Below, piece by piece: positions 1 through 6,184 of a stretch of 6,779 bases of DNA. Each line of letters starts with the position of its first letter. Within the stretch, counting starts at the first letter, position 1. The DNA comes from Enterobacteriaceae bacterium UBA5654 (GTDB taxonomy: Bacteria > Pseudomonadota > Gammaproteobacteria > Enterobacterales > Enterobacteriaceae), in assembly GCA_002421005.1 (NCBI GenBank), contig DIJC01000014.1, positions 1 through 6,779 of the forward strand, read 5' to 3'. The position numbers and the translations under genes were made by a program. The notes beneath the pieces are model-generated. The model had not been told where the DNA came from. It made no database searches and saw nothing but the letters and a program-made list of their open reading frames with translations.

Positions 1-21
1 ACCGGGGGTCTGCACCTCGAT

Positions 22-91
22 CTCTCTCTGCCCCCTGGCGGGGGGGAGGGGGTGGGGGGGAGGTGGTTGACGTGAGGGAAGGAGGGTAAAC
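22..91. repeat. Degenerate G-rich REP-like unit
   Basis: A CCCCC-TGGC-GGGGG hairpin (31-44) runs into long G tracts (40-46, 48-52, 54-60). The stretch that follows aligns by eye with the better preserved unit at 214-275, including a shared tail (70-91 against 254-275, about 17 of 22 identical). It appears to be a decayed copy of that unit. Confidence 0.45.
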
Positions 92-131
92 GCCCCCCTC
101 ACCCCGACCCTCTCCCTCAAGGGAGAGGGAG
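91..131. repeat. REP-like palindromic repeat, copy A
   Basis: A lead-in CGCCCCCCTCACCCCGA is followed by a perfect hairpin with 9-bp arms CCCTCTCCC and GGGAGAGGG around TCAA (108-129). This matches the GC-rich palindromic intergenic repeats common in enterobacteria. The identical hairpin recurs at 6602-6623. Confidence 0.7.
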
Positions 132-175
132 AAAACCGGTGCCGGACGTAACTCTGTACTTCGTTGTACCCTGGC

Positions 176-193
176 AAAAAGCCGACACCCGGC
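176..193 (-). terminator. Candidate intrinsic terminator after the rhamnosidase
   Basis: On the minus strand GCCGG-GTG-TCGGC (193-181, last pair a G-T wobble) is followed directly by TTTTT (180-176), about 88 bp past the rhamnosidase stop. The stem is short but GC-rich and the T-tract is in place. It lies between two REP-like palindromes that could add further structure to the 3' end. Confidence 0.55.
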
Positions 194-213
194 ATCACCA
201 CGAAAGCGGACAG

Positions 214-250
214 TCCCCTCTCCCCGGGGGAGAGGGTCAGGGTGAGGGCG
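214..250. repeat. REP-like palindromic repeat, copy B (inverted relative to A)
   Basis: CCCTCTCCCC (216-225) and GGGGAGAGGG (227-236) form a near-perfect palindrome followed by TCAGGGTGAGGGCG. Read on the minus strand this is the same unit as copy A, so A and B make a BIME-like inverted pair. The unit starts 32 bp after the rhamnosidase stop and would be transcribed as part of the operon's 3' end, where such structures often protect mRNA. Confidence 0.7.
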
Positions 251-281
251 TTCACGTAACAGAAGGAGGCCAAACATTCCC

Positions 282-2960
282 CTACTCTGCCAGTCGGCAG
301 TGGTACTCAAAGTGATACCTCCCCGACCCGACTTCGGCGCACATTGCGCCGTCCATCGCCCGGAACGTAGCGCCGTCAGCGGCGAGGAGTTCGCTGGCGT
401 GAAGCAGCGTCACGGTAGCCCGCGCATTGTGCGGCACAGTGACCTCCATCTGAATGCGGCTGTCCCCCGCCTCTGCCGGGATCGTTTTCCAGTTCACCTG
501 CACATCGCCGTACAGCGAGTGATAGCGGGCGTTGAGCCACGTCAGGCCGCCGCCGATTTCCGGTTTGATCTGAATGCGCTTAAAGCCCGGTCCGCTTTCG
601 TCAGTATCAATCCCCGCCGCCGCGCGCCACAGCCATTCGCCGATAGCACCGTAAGCATAGTGATTGAAGGAGTTCATATCCGGGCTCCACATGGTGCCAT
701 CCGGCTTAATACCGTCCCAGTGTTCCCAGATGGTGGTGGCCCCGGCCTTCATCTGATACAGCCAGGAGGGGAAATCGTCTTTGAGCAACAGCTCCCACGC
801 CTCTTTCGCATGTCCGTTCTGGCTGAGCGCGTGACAAAAATAAGGCGTGCCGACAAAACCGGTCACCAGATGCCCGTCGTGCTCGGCCAGCAGCTCGAGC
901 AACCCCTGCACCGTGCGCTCGCGGAAAGCGTCGGGGACGAGGTTAAAGTACAGCGCCAGAATATGCGCGGTCTGGGTTCTGACCGCCAGCCGTCCGCCGG
1001 GCGTAAAAAACTCCTGCTGGAAGCTGTGAACAATGCGCTGATACAGATCTGTGTATTCCTGATAGTCCGCCTCTTCCCCCAGCACCTGCGCCGTTTTCGC
1101 CAGCAGCAGCGTGGACCACGCGTAGTACGCCATACACACGAATTCGTCCGGCGTTGCGCCGAAATAGCTCCCTTCTCTGGCATCCAGCGCCACCCAGTCG
1201 CCGAACTGGAGCTTATAACGCCACTGGTTATCCACCGCGTGGGAGCGCATAAATCCGACCCAGCCTTTCATACTGGCATACTGATTACGCAGGGTTTGCG
1301 TATCGCCGTACATCAGATACATCGTCCACGGGTTGATCACCGCTGCATCGGCCCACGCGGCGGCGGCATACGTCCCGCCTTTCGCCAGATTGATGTCGTT
1401 TTCGCATTTGCCGGTGAGGATATCCGGGATCACATGCGGCACCGCGCCGTCCGGGGTCTGATCGTATTGCAGATCGGTCAGCCATTTGGCGAAGAAGTTA
1501 CGGGTCTGCATCAGATAGCTGGCGGTGCGGCAGAAGATCTGCGCGTCTCCCGTCCAGCCAAGCCGCTCATCGCGTTGCGGGCAGTCGGTAGGAACGTCAA
1601 CGAAATTGCCCTTCAGCCCCCACAAAATATTGTGATGCAGCTGGTTCAAATCCGTGTTGGAGCAGGAAAAATCTGCCGTTTGCTGCATCGCAGAATGGGC
1701 CACCACGGCGTGAATACAGCTAAGATCGACCTCCCCCGGCCAGGCTTCGATCCTGACGTAGCGGAACCCCTGGAAGGTGAAATGCGGGTGATACGTCTCG
1801 GCCTCGCCTCCCTTCAGCACGTATTCCGTGCGCTGTTTGGCGGTGCGCAGATTGGTCAGGTAGACGTTGCCCTGCGCATCCAGCACTTCAAAATGGCGCA
1901 GCACGACGTTTTCGCCAGCCTGCCCGCGAACGGTAAACGCCACCCAGCCGGTGAGGTTTTGCCCGAAATCAATCACCCGCTCGCCCTTCGGCGTAGTGAA
2001 CAGCGAGACCGGCGCAATCGTCTCAATCTGGCGGACGGTAGCGTTGCCCTGGGCGCGTAGCACGGTTTTGTTGAAATCAATAAGGGACACCGGTTGCCAG
2101 TGCGCCGCGTCGAAACCGACGGTATCCCAGCCGGGCTGTTCAAAGCGGGCATCGTAAATTTCACCGTCGTAGATTTCCGAGAATAATACCGGCGACCAAC
2201 TGGCCTGCCAGTTTTCATCGGTCACCACCGTCTGCTGGCTGCCGTCTTTATAATTGACCACCAGTTGGCAAATAAACGCCGTGCGCTCGCCGTAATAATT
2301 GCGATAGCGGTTAAAGCTCATATCGCCCTTAAACCAGCCCGCGCCAACGCTCGCCCCGATGACGTTCTCCTCCCCGCTAATCAACGGCGTCAGGTCGTAA
2401 GTCTGGTACAGCAGATGATTTTCATAGCTGGTCCAGCCGGGCGTCAGTTCATCGTCGCCAACTTTCTGCCCGTTACAGTAAAGTTTGTAGATCCCCAGTG
2501 CGCTGGCGTGGACAAATACCGAGGCGACATCCTGCGGACGGGCAATGTGAAAACCATTACGCAGCAGCGTGCCTTTTGAAACGGTCTTTTCTGCCAGCGC
2601 TTCGCCCGAAATAAATTGCCCCTGCCACTCGGCGGCGGGCAGGCCGGTGGTAAACGCGGCGGCTTCGCTCCATTCACTGACGTCACCGTGATTATCGCTG
2701 ATCCTCACCCGCACAAAATAACGGCGCGAGGAGCACAGGGCGATGTCAGGTAAGCGAATATGCTGCGACTCGCCGCTGTCGACCCGCCCGCTGTCATGAA
2801 TAAGGTGCGTGAAGGTATCTTCTTCACTGACCTGAAGCTGCCAGCTTTGCTGGAGCACATCCTGGTGGTCGCTGCCGATAAGCCAGCCCACAATCGGGAA
2901 TTGCTCGGTCCCCTCCAGCCGCTGGTCATAATTGAGCAGGATTTTTTCAACGGTTAGCAT
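282..2960 (-). CDS. GH78 alpha-L-rhamnosidase, cytoplasmic
   Basis: Predicted inverting glycosidase that releases terminal alpha-L-rhamnose from rhamnosides such as plant glycosides. The 892 residues match the usual size of bacterial GH78 enzymes. Visible layout: N-terminal fibronectin/Ig-like beta domain (about 1-107), rhamnosidase N domain with a lectin-like fold (about 130-300), a beta-sandwich linker (about 318-420, GERVIDFGQNLTGW), the (alpha/alpha)6 catalytic barrel (about 425-780) and a C-terminal beta-sandwich (about 785-892). The hallmark DCPQRDERLGWTGD lies at 459-472, making Glu465 the likely general acid and Asp472 the conserved substrate-binding acid. TIWEHWDG at 743-750 supplies the likely general base Glu746. 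There is no signal peptide, so it should act on imported substrate in the cytoplasm. The ATG overlaps the end of the permease gene by 14 bp and has an AGGAG ribosome site (2968-2972) with 7-nt spacing. Family assignment is very secure; the exact substrate is not visible. Confidence 0.96.
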   Translation of the reverse strand: MLTVEKILLNYDQRLEGTEQFPIVGWLIGSDHQDVLQQSWQLQVSEEDTFTHLIHDSGRVDSGESQHIRLPDIALCSSRRYFVRVRISDNHGDVSEWSEAAAFTTGLPAAEWQGQFISGEALAEKTVSKGTLLRNGFHIARPQDVASVFVHASALGIYKLYCNGQKVGDDELTPGWTSYENHLLYQTYDLTPLISGEENVIGASVGAGWFKGDMSFNRYRNYYGERTAFICQLVVNYKDGSQQTVVTDENWQASWSPVLFSEIYDGEIYDARFEQPGWDTVGFDAAHWQPVSLIDFNKTVLRAQGNATVRQIETIAPVSLFTTPKGERVIDFGQNLTGWVAFTVRGQAGENVVLRHFEVLDAQGNVYLTNLRTAKQRTEYVLKGGEAETYHPHFTFQGFRYVRIEAWPGEVDLSCIHAVVAHSAMQQTADFSCSNTDLNQLHHNILWGLKGNFVDVPTDCPQRDERLGWTGDAQIFCRTASYLMQTRNFFAKWLTDLQYDQTPDGAVPHVIPDILTGKCENDINLAKGGTYAAAAWADAAVINPWTMYLMYGDTQTLRNQYASMKGWVGFMRSHAVDNQWRYKLQFGDWVALDAREGSYFGATPDEFVCMAYYAWSTLLLAKTAQVLGEEADYQEYTDLYQRIVHSFQQEFFTPGGRLAVRTQTAHILALYFNLVPDAFRERTVQGLLELLAEHDGHLVTGFVGTPYFCHALSQNGHAKEAWELLLKDDFPSWLYQMKAGATTIWEHWDGIKPDGTMWSPDMNSFNHYAYGAIGEWLWRAAAGIDTDESGPGFKRIQIKPEIGGGLTWLNARYHSLYGDVQVNWKTIPAEAGDSRIQMEVTVPHNARATVTLLHASELLAADGATFRAMDGAMCAEVGSGRYHFEYHCRLAE

Positions 2961-4245
2961 AGTTTTGCTCCTGATTCATTGTTAGCGAGGCAGAGCTGAC
3001 CACTTCAGACTCCGCGTTAAATTCGTTGCGCTGTTTGCCGCGAAAACAGATCCAGCCGGTGATCAGGCCGATGCTGACGATGGTCACCAGCAGCAGGTAG
3101 AACGCTACCGGCCCGGCATCCAGCAGCACCGGGGTGACGAAGGCCAGCAGGCCGCAGGTCAGGCGGGCAATGGCGACGATCAGCCCCTGGGCGGTGGAGC
3201 GCAGCATGGTCGGGAAGGATTCCTGCGACCACACTTTCATGATCCCTTCAAACGCCAGCCCGTTACCGACACCCAACAGGAACATGCTGCACAGCAGCGC
3301 GGAGGGGGTGAATCCCAGCGCGGGGAGGATCAGATAGCCGCCCACCATCATGAATGCGCCGATGAGGTAGAAAGGCATCCGTTTCGGGGTATCGACAATG
3401 CGCATAAAAAACAGATTCGACAGCAGCCCCACCGGCAGCATGCACAGTCCCCATAGCGAGCTGGTGCTGATGGAAATCCCGACCACGTTCACCGCGATGT
3501 AAGCGCCAAACTGCCCGCCGGTATTCGCCGCGAGATTGGTGAAAGTGTAAAAAATACTGAGCGCGATAAAGGGCCACAGATATTTGCCGCGCAGCAGATC
3601 TTTATAAGAGGATTTTTGCGCCCGCACGGTGGCGACGCCGCGCTTCAGTTCATCCCGCGCCACCAGCCACAGCGGGGATTCGGGGATCGACAGACGCAGC
3701 ACCAGCACCACGGCGGCAACAATACAGACGTGGAGGAACATGATCTGCGCGCCGATTTTTCCCCAGTCGCCCACCACAGAAGAAATCGCGACGGTCACGC
3801 CAATACCCACCGTCCAGAGCATATTCGACAGGCCGATGATTTTTCCCCGGTTCTGGTCGGTCGCCGCCTCGGAGATGGTCGCCAGGGAAACCGGCAGATC
3901 CGCCCCGGTCGCCAGTCCCACCAGCGCGGTGCCCAGCAGCAGCATCGGGAAATTCAGGCCAAACGCCAGCAGCAGCGTGCCGACGACAATCATCGCCATT
4001 GTCAGAATAAAAACCTTTCGCCGCCCCATCCGGTCGCCTAACCGCCCGCCGCTGAATGCGCCCAGCGCAATACCCAGCGTCAACAATCCTGATAAAACGC
4101 CTATTTCCACGGCGCTAATGCCAATGGTTTTTTGATAAATCACCAGCGCCGTACCGCTTGAAATAATGGCCGCAGAATCAATATACGAAGCCATGCCAGA
4201 CACGACGCCCACATACCAGGGATTAGGTACTTTAGTAACAGACAT
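2947..4245 (-). CDS. MFS transporter, sugar-porter-like, probable rhamnoside permease
   Basis: A 432-residue major facilitator protein with about twelve hydrophobic segments, in the inner membrane. The loop between segments 2 and 3 carries motif A, GGRLGDRMGRR (66-76), and the end of segment 6 has PESPLWLV (188-195), close to the PESPRWL signature of sugar porters. A second-half counterpart, WSQESFPTMLRSTAQG (339-354), is also sugar-porter-like. A hydrophilic central loop spans roughly 186-222 and a polar tail 401-432. The start is supported by AAGGA (4254-4258) 8 nt upstream. It is followed by the rhamnosidase with a 14-bp overlap, so the two are almost certainly co-transcribed and probably translationally coupled. 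The inferred role is proton-coupled uptake of a rhamnoside, or of the sugar part of one; this rests on context, because MFS sequence alone does not give the substrate. A conserved in-frame N-terminal extension is excluded by tandem stops just upstream. Confidence 0.92.
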   Translation of the reverse strand: MSVTKVPNPWYVGVVSGMASYIDSAAIISSGTALVIYQKTIGISAVEIGVLSGLLTLGIALGAFSGGRLGDRMGRRKVFILTMAMIVVGTLLLAFGLNFPMLLLGTALVGLATGADLPVSLATISEAATDQNRGKIIGLSNMLWTVGIGVTVAISSVVGDWGKIGAQIMFLHVCIVAAVVLVLRLSIPESPLWLVARDELKRGVATVRAQKSSYKDLLRGKYLWPFIALSIFYTFTNLAANTGGQFGAYIAVNVVGISISTSSLWGLCMLPVGLLSNLFFMRIVDTPKRMPFYLIGAFMMVGGYLILPALGFTPSALLCSMFLLGVGNGLAFEGIMKVWSQESFPTMLRSTAQGLIVAIARLTCGLLAFVTPVLLDAGPVAFYLLLVTIVSIGLITGWICFRGKQRNEFNAESEVVSSASLTMNQEQNYANR

Positions 4246-4253
4246 ACACGTTA

Positions 4254-4258
4254 TCCTT
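4254..4258 (-). promoter_or_regulatory. Ribosome binding site of the MFS permease
   Basis: AAGGA on the minus strand lies 8 nt upstream of the permease ATG and fixes that start. It begins only a few bases after the tandem TGA-TAA that closes the small upstream ORF, so ribosomes finishing that ORF would be released on top of it. Confidence 0.7.
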
Positions 4259-4260
4259 TA

Positions 4261-4293
4261 TCATTGTCCTTCATTGCATGATGACAATTTCAT
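4261..4293 (-). CDS. Candidate 10-residue upstream ORF (leader peptide) before the permease
   Basis: On the minus strand an ATG at 4293-4291 opens MKLSSCNEGQ and ends at TGA (4263-4261), followed immediately by an in-frame TAA. It has a better ribosome site than the permease itself: AAGGAG at 4302-4307 with an 8-nt spacer. It is in the same frame as the permease ATG 48 nt downstream, and 15 nt separate its stop from that start. The start codon lies inside a dyad with 7-bp arms (4275-4281 and 4290-4296). It could be a regulatory leader ORF, or a chance ORF beside a good ribosome-like site. There is no homology by which to recognise it, so this is a candidate only. Confidence 0.4.
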   Translation of the reverse strand: MKLSSCNEGQ

Positions 4294-4296
4294 GCA
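4275..4296. promoter_or_regulatory. Dyad with 7-bp arms in the permease leader
   Basis: TGCATGA (4275-4281) and TCATGCA (4290-4296) are perfect inverted copies separated by 8 bp. A partly overlapping dyad, ATTGTC (4263-4268) with GACAAT (4283-4288), lies beside it. In RNA the first would form a hairpin that hides the start codon of the upstream ORF; in DNA it could be an operator half-site pair. The sequence shows the symmetry directly, but the function is inferred. Confidence 0.4.
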
Positions 4297-4322
4297 GGCG
4301 GCTCCTTTATGCTGTTGCCACC

Positions 4323-4351
4323 CCTATTCTTCTGATGACCAACCGGGACAA
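4323..4351 (-). promoter_or_regulatory. Candidate sigma-70 promoter for the permease-rhamnosidase operon
   Basis: A possible -35 TTGTCC (4346-4351) and -10 AATAGG (4323-4328) are separated by 17 bp on the minus strand. Both are weak matches, especially the -10, as expected for a promoter that needs an activator of the AraC family. It would give a leader of about 70 nt containing the upstream ORF. A lone TGTGA half-site (4368-4372) lies upstream but its partner half is poor, so CRP control is not supported. Other promoter placements in this gap are possible. Confidence 0.3.
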
Positions 4352-4380
4352 TTGCTATAGAGGTTATTCACAGAACCGGG
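4341..4380. promoter_or_regulatory. AACCGGG direct repeats, possible AraC-family operator
   Basis: AACCGGG occurs at 4341-4347 and again at 4374-4380, 33 bp apart from start to start, close to three helical turns, and the proximal copy touches the candidate -35. Direct repeats in helical phase next to the -35 suit AraC-family activators. With only 7 bp per copy, chance is a real alternative. Confidence 0.3.
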
Positions 4381-4383
4381 CAT

Positions 4384-5229
4384 TTATGCCGACGGCGATA
4401 ACAGGCAGGGAAATAAACTTTCCCGCTCCTGCGACGGGGTAATGGAAAACGCTTTGCGGTAGGCGCTGGATAACTGCGAGGGCGTGCTAAAACCGCAGCG
4501 GATGGCAATATCGCCAATCGGCTCATCGGAGGTACGCAACCATTCCTGCGCTTTAATCAGCTTAAAAATGATGTGAATTTTTTCCGGCGTCATGGCCAGA
4601 TGGCGGTCGGTATAGCGGCAAAAGGTGCGGCGGGATAAATTAACGGAAGCGCAGAGGACATCCCAGTTTAATTTCTCTGTGCAGTGCTGAAAGATAAAAT
4701 CCAGCAGCCGATGCTCGCGACAATATTGCGGCTGCACGCTGGCTTGCTGAATGAAGATAATTAATTTTAGCAGCGCAATTTCCTGCTGCGCCTGGCGGGC
4801 TATCCCGGCGATTTCATTGTCCGCCTGAAGGAATTCCTCTATCAAAAGCTGCGCCGTCTGAATATTGCTGCCAGGCGCCAGCCCGGGAATAATCGTATTG
4901 CCGGTGGCCTGATACAGCCTTTCCAGCAGCGAGGCTATATCGCGAATAAATAAAAACCGCCCGTCGCGTGAAATTTGCACCCGGCTTAATGACAGGTTTT
5001 TAAACGCCACCAGCCGGTAGCGCTGGCCGGGACTTTTTACCCACACATCGCCGGGCTGTAAAAAAAGCGCCTGTTCCGCGCCATAAAGAAAACCAAAGCC
5101 GCTGGCGACGGTGACAATTTCATCCGCGCCGTGTGACTGGCACCAGGTCTCTGCCACCTGAACATTGTGCCCTACGGCCACCGCCGCGCCTGCCGGGGGG
5201 CCGATCTCTTCGTCCTGAATGTGCAACAT
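4384..5229 (-). CDS. AraC-family transcriptional regulator (second of a tandem pair)
   Basis: A 281-residue regulator with an N-terminal cupin-like sensing domain (about 15-110, with HGADEIVTVASGFGF at 33-47 and LQPGDVW at 57-63) and a C-terminal AraC DNA-binding domain (about 170-270). The first helix-turn-helix is around LNWDVLCASVNLSRRTF (187-203) and the second around IGDIAIRCGFSTPSQLSSAY (238-257), followed by the conserved FSITPSQER segment. The start is supported by GAGG (5235-5238) 5 nt upstream. It begins 18 bp after the stop of the other regulator, so they form one operon. By eye the two DNA-binding domains share about 36 identities over 83 aligned positions, indicating paralogs. 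Only one of the two histidines of the HxH-type pocket motif seen in the partner is present, so its ligand response may differ. The likely target is the permease-rhamnosidase promoter. Confidence 0.93.
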   Translation of the reverse strand: MLHIQDEEIGPPAGAAVAVGHNVQVAETWCQSHGADEIVTVASGFGFLYGAEQALFLQPGDVWVKSPGQRYRLVAFKNLSLSRVQISRDGRFLFIRDIASLLERLYQATGNTIIPGLAPGSNIQTAQLLIEEFLQADNEIAGIARQAQQEIALLKLIIFIQQASVQPQYCREHRLLDFIFQHCTEKLNWDVLCASVNLSRRTFCRYTDRHLAMTPEKIHIIFKLIKAQEWLRTSDEPIGDIAIRCGFSTPSQLSSAYRKAFSITPSQERESLFPCLLSPSA

Positions 5230-5247
5230 GACGTCCTCATATGTTGT

Positions 5248-6090
5248 CTAGCGCTGAATATGACGCTCCTGCGAAGGCGGGTAGAAAAATTGCCGTTTAT
5301 AGGATTCAGCTAATCTGGCAGCATTGGCAAAGCCGCAGCCGATCGCCACTTCGCCAATCGTTTTATCCGTGGTGCGTAATAACTCCTGCGCTTTCAGCAG
5401 GCGAAAGATCTGCTGAAATTTGACCGGAGTATATCCGGTGACCTCTTTAATAAAGCGAAACATCGTCCGCCGGGTCATGCCGCTCTCTTCGCAGATTTCA
5501 TTCCAGTTAATCGGCTGTAAATAATGGTGGCGCAGTGCATGGATCAGGTATTTCCTGCCGGAATGTTCATACTGGTTACGGGACGTTTTGCGCAGCGTGC
5601 TCTGACACAGCAGATCAATAATGGTCAGTACCGCATTTTCGGTGGCGGAAAAATAGAGATCGTCATAGCCATCGTCATTGCGGGCATTTATCGCCAGGGT
5701 TAATGCAACGATTCTGGCAATTTCCTCCGAGGTCAGGCAGTGAAACGTCATACTCGAACAGTCCGATCCCGCTTTCAGATAGCCCAGTAATTTATCGATA
5801 TTAACCAGATAATGAAAATTGCGTTCGCGGCGAATAAGCAGATTAATGACCGACAGTTTATTGGTCGAAAGATAGCTGTGCGTATCATTAAACGTGACGT
5901 AGAAAAAATCGCCCTGATAGATAAACTGTACGCAATCATTAATAATATGAAAGCCGCTGCCCGCCACGACTATCACCAGCTCGTCAAATTCATGACCGTG
6001 GACCTCTTCCACCTGCTGATTATTCAGCATAAAAAGACAAAAAGCATGAAGATCCGAGAGAAAGAAGTCATTACTGTGCAGAATTCTCAT
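5248..6090 (-). CDS. RhaS/RhaR-like AraC-family transcriptional regulator
   Basis: A 280-residue AraC-family protein whose N-terminus, MRILHSNDFF, resembles the RhaS start as I recall it (MTVLHSVDFF), which supports this ATG despite a weak ribosome site. The cupin sensing domain (about 28-100) carries HGHEFDELVIVVAGSGFHIIND (31-52, pocket histidines H31 and H33), followed by QGDFFYVTFNDTHSYLS (59-75), all in the pattern of the L-rhamnose sensors RhaS and RhaR. The DNA-binding domain spans about 175-276, with helix-turn-helix motifs near INWNEICEESGMTRRTMF (194-211) and IGEVAIGCGFANAARLAESY (245-264). The usual YF pair of the second motif is altered to ARLAE. It is first in the operon with the second regulator. 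The inferred role is a rhamnose- or rhamnoside-responsive activator of the module, perhaps also autoregulatory as in the rhaSR system. The gene looks AT-richer than the rhamnosidase. Confidence 0.93.
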   Translation of the reverse strand: MRILHSNDFFLSDLHAFCLFMLNNQQVEEVHGHEFDELVIVVAGSGFHIINDCVQFIYQGDFFYVTFNDTHSYLSTNKLSVINLLIRRERNFHYLVNIDKLLGYLKAGSDCSSMTFHCLTSEEIARIVALTLAINARNDDGYDDLYFSATENAVLTIIDLLCQSTLRKTSRNQYEHSGRKYLIHALRHHYLQPINWNEICEESGMTRRTMFRFIKEVTGYTPVKFQQIFRLLKAQELLRTTDKTIGEVAIGCGFANAARLAESYKRQFFYPPSQERHIQR

Positions 6091-6133
6091 TTAGCACTCG
6101 CCAGTCATATTAAAAAAATACTCATGCCAATTC

Positions 6134-6154
6134 GCTGACAGAAATAACGTCAGC
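6134..6154. promoter_or_regulatory. Dyad in the upstream region of the regulator operon
   Basis: GCTGAC (6134-6139) and GTCAGC (6149-6154) are perfect inverted copies around a 9-bp AT-rich centre, 44 bp upstream of the first regulator's start. It may be an operator or a small leader hairpin. Nearby promoter-like hexamers on the minus strand, TTGGCA (6125-6130) and TATGAC (6104-6109), are spaced only 15 bp apart and would leave a leader of a few bases, so no promoter is called with confidence. Confidence 0.3.
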
Positions 6155-6184
6155 AAAGAGCATTGCAACCCGGCTAAATTGATA

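Noticed and set aside
1..281. CRISPR array
   Set aside because: The palindromes are not regularly spaced, spacers are unequal, and the repeats are REP-like with long lead-ins; no cas genes are present.
300..2060. 586-codon open frame on the plus strand opposite the rhamnosidase
   Set aside because: It is wholly antisense to a clear GH78 gene, has no recognisable domain, is rich in Arg, Pro, His and Val as expected of a shadow frame in GC-rich coding DNA, and has no convincing ribosome site.
3616..4135. Plus-strand open frames opposite the permease
   Set aside because: Low-complexity translations (His/Gln/Arg or Ser/Thr/Pro rich) antisense to an obvious membrane protein gene.
4357..4372. CRP-like site before the permease
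   Set aside because: Only one half (TGTGA) fits; the other half, TCTAT, is a poor match to TCACA.
4324..4383. 19-codon minus-strand frame (MPGSVNNLYS...) beginning right after the second regulator's stop
   Set aside because: No ribosome site apart from possible stop-start coupling (TAAATG), and it overlaps the candidate promoter; more likely chance.
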